Positions 15,417 through 23,866 of a DNA stretch of 64,000 bases are shown here, piece by piece. Below the pieces are notes generated by a model. It saw only the letters and a program-made list of their open reading frames with translations. It did no database searches and was not told where the DNA came from. Where the stretch lies: assembly GCA_902795135.1 (NCBI GenBank), contig CADBJW010000014.1:1-64000 (forward strand). The letters run 5' to 3'. Both the position numbers and the translations under genes were made by a program. Source of the stretch: an uncultured Eubacteriales bacterium. GTDB taxonomy: Bacteria > Bacillota > Clostridia > Peptostreptococcales > Anaerovoracaceae. The stretch's first letter is position 1, and every line of letters starts with the position of its first letter.

Positions 15417-17251
15417 TGGCAAAAGAAGCCGGTGAAAGAAAAAAAGCACCCCGTATGGGTGGCCGTGCTGCGCAAATGATGCCTGGCGAAAAGGCCCGTG
15501 ATTTCAAGGGAACGATCATCAAGCTGTTTTCGTACCTCAAACCATATAAATTCGCTGTCTGCTTCGTATTCTTCGCAGCGATTCTCAGTACCGTATTCGC
15601 CATCGTTTCACCGACCATACTCGGAATGGCAACGGATGAAGTTGTAAAAGGCGTTATGGGCAGCGGCATCGACTATCGGAAACTCCTGGAAATATTGTTG
15701 ATACTGGCGGCAATGTATCTGGCCAGCTGGCTGTTTGCGGTAATACAGAGCTGGATCATGTCCATCGTTTCACAACGCGTGATTTATACGTTGCGGGACG
15801 CCATGTCAAAGAAACTGGACCGCCTGCCTTTGAAATACTTTGACCGGGTGCCTTACGGGGAAGTGCAAAGCAGGATGATCAACGACATAGAAACGATTAA
15901 CCAGACCCTGACAGCGACCATTACACAGATGATCTCGGCAATCGTGACACTGGTCGGTATTCTGGTCATGATGGTCCGGATCAGTGCCCTTATGACAGGG
16001 GTAACCTTGCTGGTCATCCCTGCCAGCATGGGTGTAATCAAAGTGGTGGTCAGCAAATCACAGAAACACTTCAATAATCAGCAAAGTTTCCTTGGCAAGG
16101 TCAATGGACATGTGGAGGAAATGTATTCGGGGCATGATATCGTAAAAGCATTCAATCGGGAAGAAATGTCCGAAGAGGTCTTTGATGAATACAATGAGGC
16201 TCTTTGTGACGCGGGATGGAAATCCCAGTTCCTGTCAGGGCTCATGATGCCGCTCACTCAGTTTATCGGCAACTTGGCCTATGTGGTGGTTTGCTTCTTA
16301 GGCGGGTATCTGGCGCTCAATGGCAGAATTTCCATTGGCCAGATCCAGGCCTTTATCCAGTACGTCCGGTCCTTTAACCAGCCGGTACAGCAAGTGGCAA
16401 ACATCGCCAATCAGCTCCAGTCTACAGCGGCTGCCGCGGAGCGGGTCTTTGAGCTTTTGGATGAGGAAGAGGAAGTCGATCTGGACAAAGAGCCGGAAGT
16501 GGTGCTTGATCCGGGTCAGGTGCAGGGACGCGTGACCTTTGACCACGTTCGGTTCGGGTATAAAGAGAATGAACCGGTCATTACAGATTTTTCCTTTGAG
16601 GCAAGGCCGGGCCAGCGCATCGCCATTGTTGGACCGACGGGTGCCGGCAAAACGACCATTGTGAAGCTGCTCATGCGGTTTTATGAGTTGGATGGCGGCA
16701 GGATCCTGGTGGACGGCCACGACATTAAGACCTTGAGCCGGACAAATCTGCGGGAACTGTTTGGGATGGTTCTTCAGGAAACCTGGCTGAACAGCGGCAC
16801 GATCAAAGAGAACATTATGTACGGCAAGACGGACGCGACAAACGAGGAAATCATCGAAGCCGCAAAAGCCGCGCACGCCCACCGGTTTATCCGGACGTTA
16901 CCGAACGGATACCGGATGAAGATCAACGAAGAGGCAACGAATATTTCGGCGGGCCAAAAACAGCTCCTGACTATTGCCAGAGCCTTTTTGGAAGATGCTC
17001 CGATCCTCATTTTTGATGAGGCGACCAGTTCCGTTGATACGAGAACCGAGAAGCAGATTCAGTCCGCTATGGCAAAACTCATGTCTGACCGGACCAGCTT
17101 TATCATCGCCCATCGGCTTTCAACGATCAAAGATGCGGACTTCATTCTCGTCATGAATGAGGGCAACATTATCGAGCACGGAAAGCACGAGGAATTGCTT
17201 GCGCAAAGGGGCTTTTACGCGGAATTATATAATAGCCAGTTTGCGGAATAA
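15416..17251 (+). CDS. ABC exporter half-transporter, catalytic partner
   Basis: 611 residues with an N-terminal cytosolic extension (about 40), six membrane helices and an ATPase domain. Walker A is GPTGAGKT; Walker B ends with the catalytic Glu (E535, FDEATSSVD); the switch His is present (H566, IIAHRLSTIKDAD). The signature motif is altered (ISAGQKQ instead of LSGGQ). In a heterodimer this altered signature would face the degenerate site of the first subunit, so both deviations fall in one composite ATP site. This agrees with the BmrD/LmrD class. Confidence 0.93.
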   Translation: MAKEAGERKKAPRMGGRAAQMMPGEKARDFKGTIIKLFSYLKPYKFAVCFVFFAAILSTVFAIVSPTILGMATDEVVKGVMGSGIDYRKLLEILLILAAMYLASWLFAVIQSWIMSIVSQRVIYTLRDAMSKKLDRLPLKYFDRVPYGEVQSRMINDIETINQTLTATITQMISAIVTLVGILVMMVRISALMTGVTLLVIPASMGVIKVVVSKSQKHFNNQQSFLGKVNGHVEEMYSGHDIVKAFNREEMSEEVFDEYNEALCDAGWKSQFLSGLMMPLTQFIGNLAYVVVCFLGGYLALNGRISIGQIQAFIQYVRSFNQPVQQVANIANQLQSTAAAAERVFELLDEEEEVDLDKEPEVVLDPGQVQGRVTFDHVRFGYKENEPVITDFSFEARPGQRIAIVGPTGAGKTTIVKLLMRFYELDGGRILVDGHDIKTLSRTNLRELFGMVLQETWLNSGTIKENIMYGKTDATNEEIIEAAKAAHAHRFIRTLPNGYRMKINEEATNISAGQKQLLTIARAFLEDAPILIFDEATSSVDTRTEKQIQSAMAKLMSDRTSFIIAHRLSTIKDADFILVMNEGNIIEHGKHEELLAQRGFYAELYNSQFAE

Positions 17252-17253
17252 TT

Positions 17254-17284
17254 TTGTCCATTGGAGAAGCCTTTGTGTTATAAT
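17254..17284 (+). promoter_or_regulatory. Extended -10 promoter
   Basis: TGTTATAAT (17276-17284) is an extended -10 with a weak TTGTCC at 17254-17259 (19-nt spacer). It would start the acidic membrane-protein gene at 17333. Confidence 0.6.
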
Positions 17285-17332
17285 GGATAGGCACCTTTTG
17301 GTGGAATTGATTGGGAATTGCGAGGCACAGCT

Positions 17333-18814
17333 ATGAAAAAGAAAAAGAAAAATAAAAATACAAAGAAAAACGCACCGATCGTAGAAGAAACGAAGGCGAA
17401 GATCGAAGAAGCAGACGCCGAATATGAAGGGGCGGAAGCCGAGGAAACAGCCGTTGTAATAGATGATTCAGCAACAGAGGTACTGGAAGAAGATAACCAA
17501 AGCGACGCTACCGAAGTTCTGGATGAAGGTACCGAAAATCTGGATGAAGGAACAGAGAATCTGGATGAAGGCACCGAAATTCTGGATGACAGTACGGATG
17601 TGCCGGAAGAGAGCACAGAAGCACCAGAAGACAGCACGGAAGTGCTGGAGGAAGCAGACAAGGCAGATGACGTAGCCAAAGAGTCCACTGAGGACGTTGC
17701 TGAGGAAACTGCCGAAGAAGCTGCTGAGGAAACCAAAGTGATGGAAGAGGAACAGCCAGAGGCTGAGGAACCGGAAACCGAAGAACCGGTCATTACAGAA
17801 GAACCTATGGAACCGGTAGCTCCCGTACCTGCACCAAAGGCTGTGGCGAAAACCGCACCAAAGGCAAAAGCCGGCACACCGGGCATTTCGGTTGTGTTCT
17901 ACATCATCGGGATCATTTTCCTGCTTGTTTCCGTGTTCATGTTGTTCACGGCGATTTCATACACAAAGACATACCTCAGCTCCTTTGAGGCAACCTTTGC
18001 AGATATGTGGTCCAATTCCGTCCAGTACGTGATCGGACAGTTCGTTCCATATCTGGGATTCGGCATCATTTCTCTCGGACTGGGACGGGCCATCAAGGAA
18101 TTCAAATCCAGAAAACCGGAAGCGGTTCCTGCTCAAGTCGTTCAGGTCACCGGCGAGCAGATTCCGGTCGACCAGATTCTGGATGAAATCAGAGAACTGA
18201 AGGAAGCACAGCAGGCACAGGCTGAAACGAGAATCGTTGAAGCAAAACCTGAAAAAGATGACAGCGAAGAAATCGGCTTTAAGGTATTTGAACTGAGTAA
18301 AGAAGTCGAAGCCCTTCGTGAAGTCATGAACATCAAGTTTGAAGAAACGGAGAAGAGACAGCGATACAGAATGGAAGAAAACAGAAACATTCTGTCCGCG
18401 GATCTGGCAGCCTACAAGATTACGGCATCAGAAAACAACGACGCCCTTCAGGCAGAACTCAGCAGAATCGTTGATTTCTTTGGGATGAACGACGAGCCGA
18501 AGGCACCGGCCGAAACACCAGAGACGGAGGCGCCGGCCGAAGCACCGGAACCGGAAGAAACACCAGAACCGGAGGCACCGGCCGAGGTAGAAACGCCATC
18601 ACAGCCGGAACCAGAAGAACCGGCCGAACCAGCTGAGGCAACGGAAGAACCGGCCGAGCCGGAAACGATGGAAGAACCGGTTTCCGAGGAACCCGCCACG
18701 GAGGCGGAGGAGCCCGAAGCAGCCGAACCAGCGGCAACCGGCGAGCCGGAGGAGATTCAGGAACCCGAAACAGCAAAAACAGGAAAGTCAAGACGCGGAA
18801 GACGTTTTGTATAG
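17333..18814 (+). CDS. Acidic repeat-rich membrane protein of unknown function
   Basis: Not recognised. The 493-residue product starts at ATG 17333 after GCGAGG. It opens with a Lys run, then an acidic N-terminal region containing short near-repeats of the form (T)E-x-LDEG. Two hydrophobic segments follow (about 185-207 and 232-252). Next is a predicted coiled coil (about 270-375), a long Glu/Pro/Ala region (about 385-480) and a basic tail SRRGRR. The two membrane segments put both ends on the same side, probably cytosolic. The composition resembles the protein at 34381-37218, hinting at an envelope-organising role, but no function is claimed. Confidence 0.7.
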   Translation: MKKKKKNKNTKKNAPIVEETKAKIEEADAEYEGAEAEETAVVIDDSATEVLEEDNQSDATEVLDEGTENLDEGTENLDEGTEILDDSTDVPEESTEAPEDSTEVLEEADKADDVAKESTEDVAEETAEEAAEETKVMEEEQPEAEEPETEEPVITEEPMEPVAPVPAPKAVAKTAPKAKAGTPGISVVFYIIGIIFLLVSVFMLFTAISYTKTYLSSFEATFADMWSNSVQYVIGQFVPYLGFGIISLGLGRAIKEFKSRKPEAVPAQVVQVTGEQIPVDQILDEIRELKEAQQAQAETRIVEAKPEKDDSEEIGFKVFELSKEVEALREVMNIKFEETEKRQRYRMEENRNILSADLAAYKITASENNDALQAELSRIVDFFGMNDEPKAPAETPETEAPAEAPEPEETPEPEAPAEVETPSQPEPEEPAEPAEATEEPAEPETMEEPVSEEPATEAEEPEAAEPAATGEPEEIQEPETAKTGKSRRGRRFV

Positions 18815-18820
18815 TAGACA

Positions 18821-19249
18821 ATGAAAAGATATAAAGCATCCAGAATGATTCGGATGGAACACCTGAACCATCATGGCAACCTGTATGCAGGGCAGGCCAT
18901 TGAGTGGATGGTGGAAACATCCTTTATAGTAGTGAATTGTGAGTATGGCGATCCCCAAGGATTGTTGTACAAGAATACCCATAAGTTTGATTTTTATAAA
19001 TCAGTCAATCCCGGAGACATCGTCTATTATGAGGGGTTGATCGTCAGAACGGGCAGAACCAGCCTGACGATCCGAGTGGGTCTTTACAATGAAAAAACCG
19101 GGGAACTTCAGGCAGAAGGATTTACAACGTTTGTCTCTGTAGATCCCGAAACCAACAAACCGGTCGCCCACGGAATTCTTCTTGACGAACCTGCGGATGA
19201 ACAAGAAGCAGCGTGGAGGAAGGAAGCCAACAACTTCTTTCAAAAGTAA
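18821..19249 (+). CDS. Acyl-CoA thioesterase, hotdog fold
   Basis: A 142-residue single hotdog-domain protein of the YciA/BACH-like acyl-CoA hydrolase type. The motif HHGNLYAGQAIEWMVETSF (about 17-35) matches the N/D-x-G-x-x-x-G-x-x-x-x-W-x-D/E pattern at the active helix. The remaining strands include PGDIVYYEGLIVRTGRTSLTIRV. It starts 6 bp after the acidic membrane-protein gene without a clear ribosome-binding site, so translational coupling is likely. The substrate acyl-CoA cannot be told from sequence. Confidence 0.85.
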   Translation: MKRYKASRMIRMEHLNHHGNLYAGQAIEWMVETSFIVVNCEYGDPQGLLYKNTHKFDFYKSVNPGDIVYYEGLIVRTGRTSLTIRVGLYNEKTGELQAEGFTTFVSVDPETNKPVAHGILLDEPADEQEAAWRKEANNFFQK

Positions 19250-19324
19250 TAAAAATGCAGACAGCAACGACACTTGCTGTGAGCGTAATTAGAAACAGTG
19301 GTTAACATGTTTATTGGGCCACAA

Positions 19325-19360
19325 ACGGTTTCGGAGGTGCGTCTCCGGAATCGTTTTTTT
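19325..19360 (+). terminator. Terminator after the thioesterase gene
   Basis: A 12-bp stem (19325-19336 with 19343-19354, two G-U pairs) around a 6-nt loop, followed by seven Ts. Confidence 0.92.
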
Positions 19361-19615
19361 ATACATGCCTAGGCCCATACTTTCATTCGTTAGTGCGGCG
19401 TTAGTACAAAAGTGTTATGTTTACTCGAGAACAACGTTCTCTTTTGACTGCCGCAAATCATTTTGCCAGACACAGATAATATCTTGGGAAGGACTTTCCC
19501 CGTTCCTCTCGTATCGTGATGAGGCCAAATGCTATTGAAGTCTCCAAAAAGATTTGCGGCTTTTTTAGTGGAATGGTTTGCAACAGGAGTATCTGTGAAC
19601 AAAGGAGATCCATTT
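19361..19615 (+). promoter_or_regulatory. Structured leader with terminator ahead of the sensor kinase
   Basis: This 255-bp gap carries a short hairpin GAGAAC-AAC-GTTCTC (19427-19441). It also holds a closing stem GCCGCAAATC (19450-19459) with GATTTGCGGC (19551-19560), immediately followed by TTTTTT. The 91 nt between the arms include further pairable segments such as GGGAAGGACTTTCCC. The arrangement looks like a multibranch leader ending in an intrinsic terminator, 50 nt before the kinase start. I could not match it to a riboswitch class I know. No clear -35/-10 is seen. Confidence 0.5.
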
Positions 19616-21127
19616 ATGACCATCGAATATGAAACCATTGCAAAAGCTTTATTTATTAATTACGAAAGCTTATATGACATAAACATGGAAACGGATTCCT
19701 ATCTCTGTTTCTTTCAGAGTGAATCCTATGAAATGTTCAAACTGGAAAAGAACGGTACGAATTTTTTTAAGGAATTAGAGAAAACCATACCAAAGGCCGT
19801 TTTTCTGGAAGATCAGGAATACGTTTTGAATATGCTTTCCAAAGAGGCCCTCCTTGAGGGAACCGGCCGCGGTGAAATCTATTCCTTTGTGTACCGGGTT
19901 TACAGAGATGGAAAGGCTGTGTACCACAAGATCCGTGCAAAGCGGGAATCCGTGGAAGGGATACAACACGTGTACCTCGGCATCAGAGATATCGATTATC
20001 TGATCAACCAGGAACGAAAACACGCAGAGCTGGTCAATTCACTTCTGCAGAAAGAGCATAACCATATGAAGGCAATTCTCGCAGGAGCAGAAGGGTATCT
20101 GGAAATCAACCTTTCGCAGGATAAAATCCTGGAACGGGAAATCAGCGAGGATGCAGAATGCGAACGGCCATTGACACAGATTCCGAAGCTGCCGGAAATG
20201 AACCGTTTGTCGGAGCTGAATCAATGGATGGAGAGAAACCTTCTGGCATCGAACCAGGATTCTTTTCGGTTGCTTACGGCGACTTCATATCTAATAGAAG
20301 CTTTTATGAGTGGAGAACATCGCACATCCCTGGAGTATTCCATAAAGAGAAAAAATGGGGCGCCCCAGCCCTGCAGGCAGATCTTCTACCTCTATCAGGA
20401 TGATAACAGCAATGACATTATGAGCTTTTGCGTAATCTACGATCTCACGGAACAGCAGAAAAAAGAACGGGAAATGAAGGAGCTGGAGCAAAAGCTTCAG
20501 TTAAGCAGGATCAAAAACTTTACCAGCCAGATGCAGCCTCATTTTCTCTATAACGCTCTTGGGTCGATTCAGGAAATCATCCTTGAAGATGCGACTTATG
20601 CAGCCAAACTGCTGGGAGACTTCACGGTCTATTTGAGGGGTTGTATCCGTTCTATGGCAGACGACGAAACGATTTCTTTCGCACAGGAACTGGACAACAT
20701 ACGGGCGTACGTCAGCATCGAAAAGATGCGATTCGGGGAGAAATTAAAAGTAGAATACGACCTGCAGATCACCGATTTCCAGGTGCTCCCGCTGAGCATT
20801 CAGCCTTTGGTTGAAAACGCCATTCGCCACGGAATTTACCAGAGAGGAAACCAAGGCGGGACCGTATGGATCCGAACACGGGAACAGGACAGCAATAAGG
20901 TGATTTTGGTCGAAGACAACGGCGTAGGATTCGATTATGAGGAATACCAGGACAAAGTGAAACAATATGGCAGTGAATCTACAGGACTGAAAAATCTGAT
21001 CTTTCGGTTGGAAAGTGTTCTGTGTGCAACGGTAGACATAGTTAGCGCAGAAGGGAAAGGGACCTCGGTTACCGTAACGATTCCGGGGAGAAAAGGAGAT
21101 ACACAAAGTGAGAACTATAATTGTTGA
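19616..21127 (+). CDS. LytS/YehU-type sensor histidine kinase, cytosolic
   Basis: 503 residues from ATG 19616 (AAAGGAGAT upstream). No membrane segment is visible. Two PAS-like sensory regions (about 20-140 and 190-285) precede a short coiled coil and a His_kinase domain with QMQPHFLYNALGS, the phospho-accepting His being H309. A HATPase follows with VENAIRHGI and a DNGVGF box. The fold is that of LytS-class kinases, but those usually have multi-pass membrane sensors. Its 3' end overlaps the response regulator by 20 bp. The signal is presumably intracellular and unknown. Confidence 0.9.
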   Translation: MTIEYETIAKALFINYESLYDINMETDSYLCFFQSESYEMFKLEKNGTNFFKELEKTIPKAVFLEDQEYVLNMLSKEALLEGTGRGEIYSFVYRVYRDGKAVYHKIRAKRESVEGIQHVYLGIRDIDYLINQERKHAELVNSLLQKEHNHMKAILAGAEGYLEINLSQDKILEREISEDAECERPLTQIPKLPEMNRLSELNQWMERNLLASNQDSFRLLTATSYLIEAFMSGEHRTSLEYSIKRKNGAPQPCRQIFYLYQDDNSNDIMSFCVIYDLTEQQKKEREMKELEQKLQLSRIKNFTSQMQPHFLYNALGSIQEIILEDATYAAKLLGDFTVYLRGCIRSMADDETISFAQELDNIRAYVSIEKMRFGEKLKVEYDLQITDFQVLPLSIQPLVENAIRHGIYQRGNQGGTVWIRTREQDSNKVILVEDNGVGFDYEEYQDKVKQYGSESTGLKNLIFRLESVLCATVDIVSAEGKGTSVTVTIPGRKGDTQSENYNC

Positions 21128-21899
21128 TGACGAAGCGATCATGGTCCGCAAATTCAAACGCCTCAGCAGTGATATACAAGACATTGAGCTGGTCGGCTGT
21201 TTTGAGGACGGGAATTCGGCATTGGAGTTCGTAAAAGCGAACACCGTTGATTTGGTTTTTTTGGATATTGAGATGCCAATCATGAACGGCATCGAGCTGG
21301 CAAAAGAAATACGAGCCATCCGGCCAGACATTCTGATCGTTTTCCTGACCGCTTATGATGAATATATTCGGGCCTTTAACGAACTGGGAGGCGATTATTA
21401 TCTGATCAAACCCTATTCCGGCGAAACACTGGAAATGGCAATGGAGCGGTTGCGGCTGTTGAAACGAAGACAGAAAAAGGAAATCTACGTGCAGACTTTT
21501 GGACGTTTTCTTGTCATGAAAGAAGACAACGTGCTGCCGCTGGTCGGCAAGGCGAAAGAAATTTTGGCCTTAGTCATAACCAGGCGGGGAAAAGAAATTT
21601 CCAATGAGGAAATCTACCGGACCATATGGGAAGGCCGGCCCTGCAGCAATCGGGACATGACGGTGTTTTACAATGCCCTCGGCCGGCTGAAACGGGTTTT
21701 AAAAAGCGAAGGGGTCGAGGGAATTCTTGTTTCCACCAAGCGAGGCCAGAAAGCCAATACGGAAATGTTTGATTGCGATTATTACGCCTGGCAGGACGAC
21801 AAATACGATGAGCGAACTTTATTCGAAGGGGAATTTCTCACGGAGTATGCCTGGGGCGAATATATTCTTGCTGACATTGTCGAAAAAATGCACCTATAA
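21108..21899 (+). CDS. Response regulator, receiver plus winged-helix/SARP-like output
   Basis: 263 residues from GTG 21108, with AAAGGAGAT 8 nt upstream inside the kinase gene. The receiver domain (1-120) has the acidic pair D7/D8, phospho-acceptor D53 (FLDIEMP), Thr in FLTAYD and Lys in LIKPYS. The C-terminal domain resembles the winged helix of transcriptional regulators (ISNEEIYRTIWEGR; VFYNALGRLKRVLK) rather than LytTR, which is unusual for a LytS-type partner. The tail after 215 is acidic and of unknown role. Target genes are unknown. Confidence 0.88.
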   Translation: MRTIIVDDEAIMVRKFKRLSSDIQDIELVGCFEDGNSALEFVKANTVDLVFLDIEMPIMNGIELAKEIRAIRPDILIVFLTAYDEYIRAFNELGGDYYLIKPYSGETLEMAMERLRLLKRRQKKEIYVQTFGRFLVMKEDNVLPLVGKAKEILALVITRRGKEISNEEIYRTIWEGRPCSNRDMTVFYNALGRLKRVLKSEGVEGILVSTKRGQKANTEMFDCDYYAWQDDKYDERTLFEGEFLTEYAWGEYILADIVEKMHL

Positions 21900-21967
21900 G
21901 TGTGTAGGCGGTTAGTTCTATAAGAGTAGAATTATCGTGGGGTATCTAACAAGTCCACATTCACTAC

Positions 21968-22023
21968 ACGAATCATTCAAACGGGTGAAATATAGACAGG
22001 GTTTCACCCGGTGGATGGTTCGT
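21968..22023 (+). ncRNA. Long stable hairpin upstream of the nitroreductase-like gene
   Basis: 21968-21978 pairs with 22013-22023 (11 bp, two G-U) and 21982-21990 with 22002-22010 (9 bp), separated by a small internal loop under an 11-nt apical loop. There is no U-tract, so it is not a standard terminator; it lies 13 nt before the ATG at 22037. It may be a leader element controlling translation, or mRNA processing. Function unknown. Confidence 0.45.
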
Positions 22024-22036
22024 CAAGCGAGACACG

Positions 22037-22516
22037 ATGATCAAACGAGAACGAACACATGCCATTCATAAACATGCGATCCATAATATCATTTCTGCAG
22101 GAAGACGGTTCCTTAGTAAGGCTGGGAAGAATACCGTCCATTTTATTGTCGTTCAGGACCGGGTAACGTTACGAAAGATAGAGGGAATTAATGAGTTACG
22201 GTCTTCAAAAGCGGAAAAGGTCGTTTTGGCCATTCTGATTTTAGGGGACCATAGCGACAATGAACATTGGATTGAGGATGCATCCGCCGCTTCTGCAGGA
22301 ATGCGCATTGCCGCGCAGGACTTTGGATTACCCCATTATTGCACTTACCTTCGAGACAGGACGGATGCAAACGGGAATGATATGGAAAGCCTGCTGCAGC
22401 ATTTGTTGTTATTTCCGTTGCACATGAAACCAGTGGCCTTAATGGCGTTGACGGAACCGACGGGCCACTCAACCGTCCTGGATAAATTAAAGAAAATCCA
22501 TTACGGCAGGTGGTGA
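22037..22516 (+). CDS. Compact nitroreductase-family-like protein
   Basis: A 159-residue protein. Nitroreductase-like signatures are the FIVVQD strand, the IEDASAASAGMRIAAQDFGL helix and a C-terminal PVALMALTEP...KKIHYGRW stretch, equivalent to the family's conserved end. The usual Arg-rich FMN-binding start (RRSIRxF) appears changed to AGRRFLSKAGKNTV. At 159 residues it is shorter than the usual 170-200, so cofactor binding is uncertain. The start is weakly supported, as no strong ribosome-binding site is seen and the hairpin precedes it. It forms a single-gene unit before the prfA region. Confidence 0.6.
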   Translation: MIKRERTHAIHKHAIHNIISAGRRFLSKAGKNTVHFIVVQDRVTLRKIEGINELRSSKAEKVVLAILILGDHSDNEHWIEDASAASAGMRIAAQDFGLPHYCTYLRDRTDANGNDMESLLQHLLLFPLHMKPVALMALTEPTGHSTVLDKLKKIHYGRW

Positions 22517-22702
22517 GTTGGTAGAGCGTTTGTAGTTCTATGGTAGTATCATGACACTCACAAGTCAAAAGAGCAGCGGTTATTCTCCAACTATTCTTGT
22601 CCCTGTATAGAATCTCAATGGGTTATTATGATGAATCGACGCATTTTGGCTTGTGATTTGTTTTAGGGGGATTGTAGAAGAAATAGAAAAATAATTGAAA
22701 TT

Positions 22703-22732
22703 AAAGCCGAAACTTTGTGTTTCGGCTTTTTT
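22703..22732 (+). terminator. Terminator upstream of prfA
   Basis: AAAGCCGAAAC (22703-22713) pairs with GTTTCGGCTTT (22719-22729) across a TTTGT loop, with Ts continuing to 22732. The stretch 22517-22702 before it shows no gene. Confidence 0.9.
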
Positions 22733-22746
22733 ACGAGGTTGATTTC

Positions 22747-22755
22747 TGCTATAAT
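22747..22755 (+). promoter_or_regulatory. Extended -10 promoter of prfA
   Basis: TGCTATAAT lies 27 bp before the prfA start. No good -35 is present, because the upstream position falls in the terminator U-tract. Confidence 0.6.
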
Positions 22756-22781
22756 AACGAGTTAGAAAAAAAGGAGAGAAT

Positions 22782-23843
22782 ATGTTTGACAAACTAGATT
22801 TCATAACAGAAAAGTATGACGAATTATCAAGGCTCGTTTCAGACCCGGATGTGATCAACAATCAGCCTGTATGGCAGAAGCACATTAAAGAAATGGGCGA
22901 AATGGAACCCATCGTCAAGAAATACAAGGAATATAAAAAGGCCAAGTCAGATCTGGCAGAAGCGAAAGAAATGCTCGAAGAGGGCGACGAGGAAATGCGG
23001 GAACTGGCGAAAATGGAAATCGGCGAGTTGGAAGAGCAGATCGAACAGAACGAAGAAGAGTTAAAGGTTTTGCTTCTTCCGAAAGACCCGAACGACGAAA
23101 AAAACGTTATTCTGGAGATCCGTGCGGGAACCGGCGGCGAAGAAGCGGCGCTGTTTGGCGCAGACCTTCTCAGAATGTATACGAGATATGCCGAACGAAA
23201 TCGCTGGAAGACAGAATTGATGGACGTCAGCGATACAGGTCTTGGCGGCATTAAGGAAGCCGTTATGCTGATCAAGGGCAAAGGCGCTTATTCGAGACTG
23301 AAATACGAAAGCGGCGCCCATAGAGTCCAGCGTGTTCCGGAAACGGAGTCAAGCGGCAGAGTCCACACATCGGCAGCTACGGTTGCAGTTCTTCCGGAAG
23401 TTGATGACGTGGAGGTCAATTTGGACCCGAATGATGTCAGAGTGGACGTGTACCGAGCCTCCGGCAACGGCGGACAGTGTGTAAACACCACCGACTCAGC
23501 CGTCCGTCTGACCCATGTGCCAACGGGTCTCGTCGTTACCTGTCAGGATGAAAAGTCACAAATCAAGAACAAAGACAAAGCCTTCAAAGTTCTCAAGGCG
23601 AGACTTTACGATCTGGAGATGCAAAAGCAGCAGGATGAAATCGCAGGTCAGAGAAAGAGCCAGGTTGGTTCCGGCGACAGAAGCGAACGAATCAGAACGT
23701 ACAATTTCCCACAGGGCAGAGTTTCAGATCATAGAATCGGAATGACGATCTACAAACTGGAATCCTTCCTGGACGGTGATATTGACGAAATCGTAGATGG
23801 TCTGATCACCAATGACCAGGCCGAAAAGATGAAGGCATTTTAA
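22782..23843 (+). CDS. prfA: Peptide chain release factor 1
   Basis: Terminates translation at UAA and UAG. 353 residues, normal length. The codon-recognition tripeptide is PET in [10 protein letters not shown], and the catalytic GGQ is at 230-232 ([15 protein letters not shown]). ATG 22782 has AAGGAGAG upstream. prmC, the GGQ methylase gene often next to prfA, is absent here; ywlC follows directly at 23 bp. Confidence 0.98.
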   Translation: MFDKLDFITEKYDELSRLVSDPDVINNQPVWQKHIKEMGEMEPIVKKYKEYKKAKSDLAEAKEMLEEGDEEMRELAKMEIGELEEQIEQNEEELKVLLLPKDPNDEKNVILEIRAGTGGEEAALFGADLLRMYTRYAERNRWKTELMDVSDTGLGGIKEAVMLIKGKGAYSRLKYESGAHRVQRVPETESSGRVHTSAATVAVLPEVDDVEVNLDPNDVRVDVYRASGNGGQCVNTTDSAVRLTHVPTGLVVTCQDEKSQIKNKDKAFKVLKARLYDLEMQKQQDEIAGQRKSQVGSGDRSERIRTYNFPQGRVSDHRIGMTIYKLESFLDGDIDEIVDGLITNDQAEKMKAF

Positions 23844-23866
23844 GAGAGGCAGAAAAGCAATATAGA

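Noticed and set aside
19314..19538. 74-codon ORF in the kinase leader
   Set aside because: It spans a strong terminator and a structured RNA region and has no ribosome-binding site or recognisable protein.
22517..22620. tRNA-like GAGTTGGTAGAGCG after the nitroreductase-like gene
   Set aside because: It resembles a D-arm, but no anticodon arm, T-arm or acceptor stem can be paired around it.
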